A stretch of DNA of 6,358 bases from Acidobacteriota bacterium (GTDB taxonomy: Bacteria; Acidobacteriota; Terriglobia; Acidiferrales; UBA7541), in assembly GCA_003131985.1 (NCBI GenBank), contig PKWH01000280.1:2918-9275 (forward strand), written 5' to 3'. The notes below the pieces were generated by a model that was not told the DNA's origin, did no database searches, and worked only from the letters and a program-made list of their open reading frames with translations. The position numbers and the translations under genes were made by a program. Each line of letters begins with the position of its first letter. The first letter of the stretch is position 1. This document shows, piece by piece, positions 1 through 5,794 of this stretch.

Positions 1-59
1 TATTTCTTCGTCGCGGGCGTATATTTTGTTTCTTCGATGTAGGGATTCTTGCCGCCCAT
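1..59 (-). CDS. fdx: Probable [2Fe-2S] ferredoxin, 5' end only
   Basis: Only the first 19 codons are visible (MGGKNPYIEETKYTPATKK); the rest lies beyond the left edge. ATG is at 59-57, 25 bp after the hscA stop, and a strong Shine-Dalgarno (AAGGAG at 74-69) supports both the start and the existence of a gene. No cysteine or ferredoxin fold motif lies in the visible part, so the product is inferred from position. In ISC operons the gene after hscB-hscA is normally an adrenodoxin-type [2Fe-2S] ferredoxin, which supplies electrons for cluster assembly on IscU. The NPYIE segment also resembles N-termini I remember from such ferredoxins, a weak argument. It could be another operon member; only the flanking sequence would settle it. 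Confidence 0.55.
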   Translation of the reverse strand, partial: MGGKNPYIEETKYTPATKK

Positions 60-68
60 TCTTAAACG

Positions 69-74
69 CTCCTT
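69..74 (-). promoter_or_regulatory. Shine-Dalgarno of the fdx-position gene
   Basis: AAGGAG on the minus strand lies 9 nt before the ATG at 59. It is the main evidence that the truncated reading frame at the left edge is a real gene start, since only 19 codons are visible. Confidence 0.75.
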
Positions 75-84
75 CCGCTACAGC

Positions 85-1926
85 CTAAACGTCTTCGAGG
101 CGCTTGCCTTCCAGCGCCGTTTGCAGCGCGCCATTCATCAGAATTTCGGCTAGATGCATTGTTGCTTCATTTAGAGCATCGATACGCTCACGCATTAATT
201 TGTAATCCGAACCGGCCATCGCGGCGCGCAATTGCGCGGCGGAATCATCGATCGAGCGGCGCTCTTCAGGGCTCAGCTCGCTCGCGCGGGGATTGGCCAA
301 CGTCTTTTCCGTGGCTGCGAGGATGGTTTCGCCTTCGGTGCGCGATTCGATTACCTGCCGATCGGAGAAATCCTGCTCGGCAAATTCGATGGACTCTTCG
401 AGCATGCGTTCGACTTCTTCATCGGAGAGGCCGTAACTCGGCTGCACTTCGATGGTGTGCTCGGCGTTCGTTCGCAAGTCGCGGGCGGCCACTTGCAGAA
501 TGCCGTTGGCGTCGATTAGGAATTTTACTTCTATGCGCGCTAGCCCAGCGGGGCCCGGCGGAACTTTAAGCTGGAACTTTGCGAGCGAGCGGCAATCTTT
601 TGCGAGTTCGCGTTCACCTTGAAGGACGTGCACGTCGATGCCAGTTTGATTTTCCACGCCGGTGGTAAAAAGTTCCTGGGCGCTGGCGGGAATGGTCGAG
701 TTCCGGGGAATAATTTTTGCGACTACGCCGCCCATGGTTTCGATGCCGAGCGAGAGCGGAGTGACGTCGAGCAACAGCATGGTCTTGACGCCGGACTCGA
801 GGATGTCCGCTTGCACTGCGGCACCGAGCGCCACAACTTCGTCGGGATTAAGCTCGCAGTGCGGCGCGCGGCCGAAATAATCGCCGACCGTCTTGCGCAC
901 GAGAGGAATACGCGTGGAGCCGCCGACCAAAACAACTTCCTCGATTTGGCTGGGCGCGAGCTTTGCGTCAGCGAGGGCCATTTTTACAGGGGCCATGGTT
1001 CGCGCGACGATGGGCTGAATCCATTTTTCGAATTCGGTGCGCGTGAGAAGCTCTTCGAACATTTTGCCGCCGGAAAGGTTGAAGCGAAGCATTACGCTGT
1101 CTTCAGCGGAAAGCGCATGCTTGGCTGCGATCAGGATCTGGCGCAACTCCTGGATGTCTTTCGGGCGATTCGCGAGATCGGTCTGAAATAGCTTGAGAAT
1201 TGTTTCGCGCGTTCTGCGCTGCATTTCGTTGTCAATGTCGTCGCCGCCGAGGTGCGTGTCGCCGTTGGTGGAGAGAACCTGGTAAATGTCGCCTTCGGTG
1301 GTGGAGACCAGTTTCAGGATTGAAATGTCGAAGGTGCCGCCGCCAAAATCGTACACGGCGACGTAACCGCGTTTTTGTTTGTGCAATCCGTAGGCGAGCG
1401 CCGCGGCGGTGGGCTCGTTTACGAGACGCAAGACTTCGAGGCCGGCGATTTTGCCGGCGTCCTTGGTGGCTTGGCGCTGCGCGTCGTTAAAATACGCGGG
1501 GACGGTGATGACGGCGCGGTCAACCGGCTCCTTAAAATAATTTCCGGCCCAGGATTTTAGTTCGCGCAAGATGAAGGCGGAAATTTCAGGAGGCGTGAAC
1601 GACTTGTCGCCAAGTCCGACCCGGATTACGCTGCGGCCGGCGGGATCGATGCGAAACGGAAAGATCTTCAGCTCTTCTTGAACGTCGGCGACTCCACGGC
1701 CCATCAGGCGTTTTACGGAATAAATAGTGCGATCAGGTTTTGTGAGGAGCAGCGCGCGGGCAGGCTCGCCGACGATTACTTTGCCGTCTTCGTCGACGCT
1801 GACCACGGAGGGGCACAGCGTGGAACCGTAAGGGCCACGGATACACTTCGGCGCGCCGGTTTGCGGATCGAGATACGCAATCAGGCTGAAGGTTGTGCCG
1901 AGATCGATTCCTACAACGCGTCCCAT
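85..1926 (-). CDS. hscA: HscA, Hsp70-family chaperone for Fe-S cluster transfer
   Basis: 613 residues, close to E. coli HscA (616). It is a complete Hsp70: phosphate-binding loop 1 (IDLGTTFS, about 7-14), the NEPTAAALAYG segment (170-180), phosphate loop 2 (VYDFGGGTFDIS, 191-202), the adenosine motif VGGSTRIP (334-341), the interdomain linker and start of the substrate domain (LLLDVTPLSLGIE, 384-396), then a beta-sandwich and a helical lid to the end. HscA uses ATP to bind the LPPVK motif of IscU and promote cluster release, stimulated by HscB; the IscU gene in this window carries that motif. The sequence alone could pass for DnaK. The hscB neighbour upstream, the fdx position downstream and the length slightly shorter than DnaK favour HscA. 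ATG at 1926 is preceded by AGAGG with only about 4 nt spacing. The 79-bp gap from hscB contains a repeat-like element. Confidence 0.94.
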   Translation of the reverse strand: MGRVVGIDLGTTFSLIAYLDPQTGAPKCIRGPYGSTLCPSVVSVDEDGKVIVGEPARALLLTKPDRTIYSVKRLMGRGVADVQEELKIFPFRIDPAGRSVIRVGLGDKSFTPPEISAFILRELKSWAGNYFKEPVDRAVITVPAYFNDAQRQATKDAGKIAGLEVLRLVNEPTAAALAYGLHKQKRGYVAVYDFGGGTFDISILKLVSTTEGDIYQVLSTNGDTHLGGDDIDNEMQRRTRETILKLFQTDLANRPKDIQELRQILIAAKHALSAEDSVMLRFNLSGGKMFEELLTRTEFEKWIQPIVARTMAPVKMALADAKLAPSQIEEVVLVGGSTRIPLVRKTVGDYFGRAPHCELNPDEVVALGAAVQADILESGVKTMLLLDVTPLSLGIETMGGVVAKIIPRNSTIPASAQELFTTGVENQTGIDVHVLQGERELAKDCRSLAKFQLKVPPGPAGLARIEVKFLIDANGILQVAARDLRTNAEHTIEVQPSYGLSDEEVERMLEESIEFAEQDFSDRQVIESRTEGETILAATEKTLANPRASELSPEERRSIDDSAAQLRAAMAGSDYKLMRERIDALNEATMHLAEILMNGALQTALEGKRLEDV

Positions 1927-1956
1927 TTTTCCTCTGAGTAAAAACTTGGAGCTTAT

Positions 1957-1987
1957 CGATTCAGCCTCGCTGCGCTCGGGATGACAG
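1957..1987. repeat. Dispersed-repeat-like element (GAGCGCAGCGAGG type)
   Basis: On the minus strand the hscB-hscA gap reads CTGTCATCCCGAGCGCAGCG, followed by AGGCTGAATCG. This closely resembles the TGTCATCCTGAGCGCAGCGAAGG-type intergenic repeat that I recall as recurring in Acidobacteriota and some other bacterial genomes. Only one copy is in the window, so repeat status rests on memory. It contains a short internal direct repeat (AGCG-C-AGCG) and no strong hairpin. It lies inside the operon and does not disrupt either gene. Confidence 0.5.
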
Positions 1988-2005
1988 CTTAAGGCTCTTA
2001 GCTGT

Positions 2006-2713
2006 TCAAGCTTCGGCTAGTTCTTTCTGCACGCCGGCTACGAGATTGCGGATGTAGCTGCGGCGGTTTAGCACTTCGTTCATGCGAGCCAGCAAGGTCT
2101 GCTTCTTTGCTTCATCCGCGGCGGTATCGAGAGCGAAGTCCCATTCGCGGGCGATTCCTGCGAGTTCAGCGTCCACTTCTTCCAGCTTTTGCCGAAAATT
2201 CTTTTGAGCGGCATCGAGAGGCTCGCGCAATGCGGCCAGGTCAGCGCCTTCGGCGCGCGCTTCCCGCAACTGATCGAGCGATTCGTTCAGCTCAAAGACT
2301 TCTTCGAGCAATTCGGGCGGGGCCTGCTGCTTGGTTGTACCTTCTTTTCTGAGGCCGCGGCGCAACAGCAGATATTCCACGCGCGAGATCGGCTCGCGCA
2401 GGGTGCGATAGGCGTCATTCAATTCCGAAGAGCGGTTTAGCGAGAGATCGCGTTCGAAATCGCCGGCGCGCACGAAATTGTCCGGGTGAAGCTTCCAGCT
2501 CAGCTTGTGAAACTGCGCTTCGAGCTGTGTTGAATCGAGCGACAATTTTTCGGGCAAACCGAAGAAAACGAAATAATCGGCGCCCTCGGGCAGCGGCTGA
2601 ATCTTGCCGCACGCGGCGCAAAAATGAGTTGCGGCAGCGGGAGCCTGGCAATTCCAGCACTTCGTGGCGGCAGCCCGGCCGGTTTCGTCGCGTTGTGTTT
2701 GCGTCACACTCAT
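2006..2713 (-). CDS. hscB: HscB (HSC20-type) J-domain co-chaperone with N-terminal zinc module
   Basis: 235 residues from ATG 2713. Residues 19-35 hold CWNC-x9-CAAC, a four-cysteine probable zinc site. Residues 46-118 form a J domain with the diagnostic HPD at 76-78 (KLHPDNF) and the conserved LNDAYRTLREPISRVEYLL helix. Residues from about 130 to the end form a charged helical bundle that in this family binds IscU. HscB delivers IscU to HscA and stimulates its ATPase. E. coli HscB (171 aa) lacks the cysteine module, whereas human HSC20 has one starting with the same CWNC. The frame stays open upstream to a TTG at 2770 (19 more residues), but I prefer the ATG: the extra residues are low-complexity and precede the conserved module. 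The ATG has no clear Shine-Dalgarno; it overlaps the stop of a 26-codon ORF in an ATGA junction, so translation may be coupled. Confidence 0.92.
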   Translation of the reverse strand: MSVTQTQRDETGRAAATKCWNCQAPAAATHFCAACGKIQPLPEGADYFVFFGLPEKLSLDSTQLEAQFHKLSWKLHPDNFVRAGDFERDLSLNRSSELNDAYRTLREPISRVEYLLLRRGLRKEGTTKQQAPPELLEEVFELNESLDQLREARAEGADLAALREPLDAAQKNFRQKLEEVDAELAGIAREWDFALDTAADEAKKQTLLARMNEVLNRRSYIRNLVAGVQKELAEA

Positions 2714-2790
2714 AACCGTTTGACTTTGTCTGGATGCGGGCTGGGATTGGACTGCACCGTGCAGAGCCAAATTGAACGGGTGCCACTCAT
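2710..2790 (-). CDS. Possible 26-codon coupling ORF between iscA and hscB
   Basis: ATG at 2790-2788 lies 8 nt after the iscA stop codon. The frame runs 26 codons (starting MSGTRSIWLC) to a TGA at 2712-2710 that overlaps the hscB ATG as ATGA. hscB itself lacks a visible ribosome binding site, so ribosomes finishing iscA could reinitiate here and pass to hscB. The ORF has no strong Shine-Dalgarno of its own and no recognisable domain. A short frame of this size can easily arise by chance; the two tight junctions are the only reason to list it. Confidence 0.22.
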   Translation of the reverse strand: MSGTRSIWLCTVQSNPSPHPDKVKRL

Positions 2791-2798
2791 CAGAAATC

Positions 2799-3128
2799 TC
2801 AAGCGGTGAAGGAACTTCCGCAACCGCAACTCCGCGTCGCCTGCGGATTCTGGAACACGAAGCCTTGCTTCATCAAGTCTTCGAGATAATCGAGCGTGGT
2901 GTTGTGAAGGTAGAGATAGCTTTTCGCGTCGACAAAAATACGAGCGCCATTCTCTTCGAAGACTTTGTCGCGATTGCGCGCTTCCGTATCGAGGCGCATC
3001 GCGTAGGTCAGTCCGGAACAGCCGCCTCCCTGCACACCTACACGCAGGCCGCCGGAATCGGCGGAGACTCCTTCTTTCGCCAACAACTCGCGGATTTTTG
3101 CTGCTGCTTTTTCGCTTACATGAATCAT
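2799..3128 (-). CDS. iscA: IscA, A-type iron-sulfur carrier
   Basis: 109 residues, the usual size of the HesB/IscA family (E. coli IscA 107). The three conserved cysteines are present: Cys37 in GGGCSGL, and Cys101 and Cys103 in the C-terminal CGCGSSF motif. The family binds iron or a [2Fe-2S]/[4Fe-4S] cluster at these residues in dimers and passes it to target proteins, especially [4Fe-4S] ones, in the cytoplasm. ATG 3128 is preceded by AAGGA (3143-3139) at about 10 nt. ErpA and SufA share the same motifs, so the assignment to IscA rests on position between iscU and hscB. Unlike the other junctions in this operon, the upstream gap to iscU is long (223 bp) and filled with repeats. Confidence 0.93.
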   Translation of the reverse strand: MIHVSEKAAAKIRELLAKEGVSADSGGLRVGVQGGGCSGLTYAMRLDTEARNRDKVFEENGARIFVDAKSYLYLHNTTLDYLEDLMKQGFVFQNPQATRSCGCGSSFTA

Positions 3129-3351
3129 ACGTCTGTGTTCCTTTGAGCCCTTTACTGCAAAACCTCAGTGCGGAACTTCAGCGGCTAAAGCCGCCCCCGA
3201 TTTGCAACCTTATGTCGCGGCTGAAGCCACAACCTACAAAAATTAGCCCAGCCCGAGTTGCCAAATCTCAGTGGCTGAAGGCCGCGACCCACAAAGATTC
3301 CGATTTCCCAGACGAGCCCAGCCTGCCTCGCCAAGAAATAACGGCCAAGAA
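3129..3351. repeat. Repeat-filled iscU-iscA gap with GGCTGAAGCC hairpin units
   Basis: No gene is supported here. Three units begin with a GGCT(A/G)AAG(G)CC core at 3183, 3219 and 3273. The first core is a perfect 14-bp inverted repeat (GCGGCT-AA-AGCCGC, 3181-3194). The second and third are followed by similar text: CCTACAAAAATT against CCCACAAAGATT, then AGCCCAGCC (3245-3253 and 3315-3323) and six variable bases before GCCAA, which in both cases ends the unit (3264 and 3334). The third unit has about 16 extra bases in the middle. These are therefore diverged tandem copies of one element. In RNA from the operon strand the cores would form short GC hairpins without U-tracts, so they are not classic terminators. 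I recall similar elements dispersed in Acidobacteriota genomes. I see no convincing promoter for iscA in the gap. Confidence 0.65.
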
Positions 3352-3780
3352 CTAATGGCTTGCTGCCGTCGCTGGTTCTGCCGGCTTTGCTTCGGCGTCG
3401 CCCTGCTTTTTCTTCCAGTCGGACAGCGCGGCCTTGATGGCGTCTTCGGCCAGCACCGAGCAATGGATTTTCACCGGGGGAAGCGAGAGCTCGCGCACGA
3501 TGTCTGTGTTCTTGATTGCGAGAGCTTCTTCGACAGTCTTGCCCTTCACCCATTCTGTTGCGAGCGAGGAGCTAGCGATTGCCGAGCCGCAGCCGAAGGT
3601 CTTGAACTTCGCCTCTTCGATGATGCGGGTATCGGGGTTCACTTTCATCTGCAGCTTCATCACGTCGCCGCATTCCGGGGCGCCCACCAAACCGGTGCCC
3701 ACGTTGGGGTCCTTCTTGTCGAGCGAGCCGACGTTACGCGGATTGTTGTAATGCTCGATCACTTTATCGCTGTAAGCCAT
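3352..3780 (-). CDS. iscU: IscU, iron-sulfur cluster assembly scaffold
   Basis: 142 residues. The N-terminus MAYSDKVIEHYNNPRNVG is typical of IscU. Cluster ligands are Cys37 and Asp39 (APECGDV), Cys64 (FGCGSAIASSS) and Cys107 (IHCSVLAEDA); the LPPVK motif recognised by HscA is at 100-104. IscU receives persulfide sulfur from IscS and builds a [2Fe-2S] cluster, then hands it on with HscA/HscB help. All functional residues are present. The last 20 or so residues are an Ala/Pro/Lys-rich tail beyond the end of E. coli IscU (128 aa). A good Shine-Dalgarno AGGAG (3794-3790) sits 9 nt before the ATG, which overlaps the stop of the preceding gene as TAATG, so the two are probably translationally coupled. 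Confidence 0.96.
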   Translation of the reverse strand: MAYSDKVIEHYNNPRNVGSLDKKDPNVGTGLVGAPECGDVMKLQMKVNPDTRIIEEAKFKTFGCGSAIASSSLATEWVKGKTVEEALAIKNTDIVRELSLPPVKIHCSVLAEDAIKAALSDWKKKQGDAEAKPAEPATAASH

Positions 3781-4079
3781 TAGTTGATTCTCCTGTTCAA
3801 AGTAACAGTGCTGTCCAACCCTTGATCAAAAATCACTTCGTCCGACAAAACAATATTTTCGATGGACGCCGAACGGCCCTTGCGAAGTTCTTCAAGAGTC
3901 TTCGCGACCACTTCATGCTGGACCTCCAGGGTTTCCAGGAATTCACCCAGCTCCTGCAGCTCACGAAACCTTCGAGAGTTGCAGGCGCTTTTGTCCACAT
4001 TGGGCGCAAAGAACACGTCGAACACCGGCGTGTCTTCGCTCACCGTGGCATGAACTCCGAGTGTGCCCTGATATTTCAT
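3780..4079 (-). CDS. Unrecognised 99-residue protein encoded between iscS and iscU
   Basis: I do not recognise a family. The frame starts with ATG 4 nt after the iscS stop and ends in a TAATG overlap with iscU, and these tight junctions on both sides strongly suggest a real operon gene. The protein begins MKYQGTLGVHATVSEDTPVF. It looks like a beta strand pair (about 3-25), a long charged, probably amphipathic helix (about 34-68, rich in Glu/Leu/Arg) and a second strand region (about 73-95). There is one cysteine (Cys33) and no CxxC, His-rich or membrane segment, so it is probably a soluble cytoplasmic protein. It is not IscX, which is shorter, acidic and usually at the operon's far end, nor frataxin by any motif I can see. 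No clear Shine-Dalgarno precedes its ATG, which suggests coupling to iscS. Context suggests a role at the IscS-IscU step, but that is inference. Confidence 0.82.
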   Translation of the reverse strand: MKYQGTLGVHATVSEDTPVFDVFFAPNVDKSACNSRRFRELQELGEFLETLEVQHEVVAKTLEELRKGRSASIENIVLSDEVIFDQGLDSTVTLNRRIN

Positions 4080-4083
4080 CTTT

Positions 4084-5313
4084 TTAGTGTTCAGCCGCCG
4101 TCTGCCAAGTCATTTTGCTGACGTCCACGCCCTCTTTCGCCATTTCATATAGAGGAGAAAGTTCGCGCAAACGTTGCACGGTTTCCACGACGCGGTCGGC
4201 GACGTAGTCAACTTCCTCGGCCGTGTTAAACCGGCCGATACCGAAACGGATGGAAGTGTGCGCCAAATCTTCCCCTACGCCGAGCGCCTTGAGAACGTAG
4301 CTCGGTTCGAGCGTGGCGGAAGTGCAGGCGGAGCCGCTGGAAACTGCGATGTCGTTGATGCCCATCAAGAGCGATTCGCCTTCGACGAACGCGAAGCTGA
4401 TATTGATATTGTGCGGCAAGCGATGTTCCATCGAGCCGTTGATGAACGTTTCATCCAGGCGCGACATGATGCGTTCGGTCAGACGCTCGCGAAGCTTGCG
4501 AAGTTTCTCGCTTTCGGCGGCCATTTCGTTCTGGCAGATTTCGCAGGCTTTGCCGAGTCCGACGATGCCGGTGACATTCAGCGTGCCGGAACGCATGCCG
4601 CGCTCGTGGCCACCACCGTCAATGATCGCTGCAAGTTGGACGCGGGGATTCTTTCTGCGCACGTACAGAGCGCCGATGCCTTTGGGACCGTAGATTTTGT
4701 GGCCGGAAATCGACATCAGATCGATGCCGTCTTTTTGGACGTCCACGGGAATTTTTCCGACTGCTTGCACGCCATCGACGTGGAAAAAGATGCCCTTTTC
4801 TTTTGCAATCTTGCCGATCTCTGCAATGGGCTGTACCACGCCGATTTCGTTATTGGCGTACATGATCGAGATCAGGATGGTCTTGGGCGTAATGGCTTTG
4901 CGCAATTCGTCCAGGCTGATGCGGCCGTCTTTCTGCACTGGAAGATAGGTGACTTCGTAACCGTATTTTTCGAGGCGCTTGCAGGTGTCAAGCGTGGCCT
5001 TGTGCTCGGTGACCTGCGTAATAATATGATTGCCCTTTTCGCGATACATCTCCGCCGCACCCTTGATGGCGAGGTTGGTGGATTCCGTCGCGCCGCTCGT
5101 GAAAATGATTTCCTTCGGCGTGGCGTTGATGAGCTTGGCTATCTGTCCACGGGCATTTTCAACGGCTTCTTCCGCCACCCAGCCGAATTCGTGGTTGCGG
5201 CTGGCGGAGTTGCCGAACTTTTCGGTGAAATAAGGGAGCATTGCTTCGAGTACGCGCGGATCGACGGGCGTAGTCGCGTGATTATCCATGTAAATCGGGA
5301 GCTTGATTGCCAT
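4084..5313 (-). CDS. iscS: IscS, cysteine desulfurase
   Basis: 409 residues against 404 in E. coli, and collinear with it. IscS is a PLP enzyme that converts cysteine to alanine and holds the sulfur as a persulfide for IscU and other acceptors. Visible residues match E. coli numbering: His104 (TEHKA), Asp180 and Gln183 (VDGVQAVGK), and the PLP lysine Lys206 (SGHKIYGPKG). The catalytic cysteine is Cys330 in SSGSACTSA, on the mobile loop. The C-terminus (SPLYEMAKEGVDVSKMTW) resembles the E. coli tail that binds IscU. ATG 5313 is preceded by AGGAG (5324-5320) with 6 nt spacing. That site overlaps the iscR stop codon, which leaves a 9-bp intergenic gap. This is the group I (IscS/NifS) type, not SufS. 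The operon position points to IscS; NifS is unlikely as no nif genes are visible. Confidence 0.97.
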   Translation of the reverse strand: MAIKLPIYMDNHATTPVDPRVLEAMLPYFTEKFGNSASRNHEFGWVAEEAVENARGQIAKLINATPKEIIFTSGATESTNLAIKGAAEMYREKGNHIITQVTEHKATLDTCKRLEKYGYEVTYLPVQKDGRISLDELRKAITPKTILISIMYANNEIGVVQPIAEIGKIAKEKGIFFHVDGVQAVGKIPVDVQKDGIDLMSISGHKIYGPKGIGALYVRRKNPRVQLAAIIDGGGHERGMRSGTLNVTGIVGLGKACEICQNEMAAESEKLRKLRERLTERIMSRLDETFINGSMEHRLPHNINISFAFVEGESLLMGINDIAVSSGSACTSATLEPSYVLKALGVGEDLAHTSIRFGIGRFNTAEEVDYVADRVVETVQRLRELSPLYEMAKEGVDVSKMTWQTAAEH

Positions 5314-5319
5314 TCTATT

Positions 5320-5324
5320 CTCCT
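5320..5324 (-). promoter_or_regulatory. iscS Shine-Dalgarno overlapping the iscR stop codon
   Basis: AGGAG on the minus strand shares two bases with the iscR TAG (5325-5323) and lies 6 nt before the iscS ATG. A ribosome terminating on iscR therefore sits on the iscS initiation site, which implies coupled translation of regulator and desulfurase. Confidence 0.7.
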
Positions 5325-5760
5325 AAACTCTTAACTCGACGACCTCGGACATTGGCGCTTCGTCGGTCATCTGTGAAATTGTGACTTTCCCAAGAACTTC
5401 CAAAATACTGTCGTTCACTCGCCGGAGCGGTTCGCGAATCGAGCAAGTGGTGGTTACGCCGCAAGCGCCGCGCGAGGTGATGCAGGACGTGATGAACAAA
5501 GGTCCGTCGATTGCGCGAATCACATCCAGCGCGGTGATCAAGGAAGCATCACGCGCCAGAGTGTATCCCCCACTCGAACCATGCCGCGCCGCGACCAAGC
5601 CGCCCTTAGCCAGCTTTTGAAGGACTTTAGCCATCAGCGGCGTGGACATCTTATATACCTCGGCGATATCGGACGCGCTGCAGGAGCCGTGGCCGTTATG
5701 CATCGCCAGATGCTTCAGGGCGATTAGGCCGTAATCCGCCTTTTTCGATAGCTTCATCAT
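5323..5760 (-). CDS. iscR: IscR, Rrf2-family Fe-S regulator of the operon
   Basis: 145 residues from ATG 5760; numbering below starts at the second Met (5757), which aligns with E. coli. It has an Rrf2 winged helix (about 27-66, with the wing GSSGGYTLARD) and a dimerisation helix. The cluster loop has Cys92, Cys99 and Cys105, against 92/98/104 in E. coli. The E. coli fourth ligand His107 is replaced by Arg108 (CSIREP). Residue 43, Glu in E. coli IscR, is Ala here. Asp8 is present. The protein lacks the long C-terminal tail of E. coli IscR (162 aa). The frame is open to a GTG at 5790, but that codon lies at the predicted transcription start and in the operator flank, so I reject it. The ATGATG start has no clear Shine-Dalgarno. 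First in the isc operon and preceded by a type 1 site, so IscR is the best name; an NsrR-like nitric oxide sensor is the alternative on ligands alone. Confidence 0.9.
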   Translation of the reverse strand: MMKLSKKADYGLIALKHLAMHNGHGSCSASDIAEVYKMSTPLMAKVLQKLAKGGLVAARHGSSGGYTLARDASLITALDVIRAIDGPLFITSCITSRGACGVTTTCSIREPLRRVNDSILEVLGKVTISQMTDEAPMSEVVELRV

Positions 5761-5772
5761 TAGAGTCAAATA

Positions 5773-5787
5773 CGACTGAATTAGTCG
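5773..5787. promoter_or_regulatory. IscR type 1 operator
   Basis: The minus strand reads CGACT-AATTC-AGTCG, a perfect 5-bp inverted repeat with a 5-bp centre. It matches the core of the known E. coli IscR type 1 consensus (GACT-R-WWW-Y-AGTC) at every position; the outer flanks match only partly. It covers roughly +1 to +16 relative to the predicted start, so a bound repressor would block initiation or clearance. This implies autorepression of the isc operon when IscR can bind. Confidence 0.85.
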
Positions 5788-5794
5788 CACTTGA

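Noticed and set aside
619..1191. Plus-strand open frame of 190 codons opposite hscA
   Set aside because: Antisense shadow of a fully conserved Hsp70; no recognisable protein and no operon logic on that strand.
2714..2770. TTG start for hscB
   Set aside because: A rare start codon without a clear ribosome site; the extra 19 residues are Gln/Ser-rich and outside the conserved module. Not fully excluded.
3181..3194. GCGGCTAAAGCCGC as an intrinsic terminator after iscU
   Set aside because: No T-tract follows on the operon strand, the loop would be very small, and the core recurs as part of a repeat.
3163..3334. CRISPR array
   Set aside because: The units are diverged, unequally spaced and share their between-core text, unlike identical repeats with unique spacers.
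3822..4121. Plus-strand open frame of the same length (99 codons) opposite the unknown gene
   Set aside because: The minus-strand frame has the tight junctions to iscS and iscU; the plus frame has no ribosome site or neighbours and extends into the iscS 3' end.
4174..5334. Long plus-strand open frame (386 codons) opposite iscS
   Set aside because: It is a mirror of the iscS codon pattern; the minus frame encodes a full-length desulfurase with all catalytic residues, and the plus frame shows no domain.
5761..5790. GTG start for iscR at 5790, adding ten or more residues
   Set aside because: The codon is at the predicted transcription start and in the operator flank, and the added residues precede the usual M-K-L start of the Rrf2 family.
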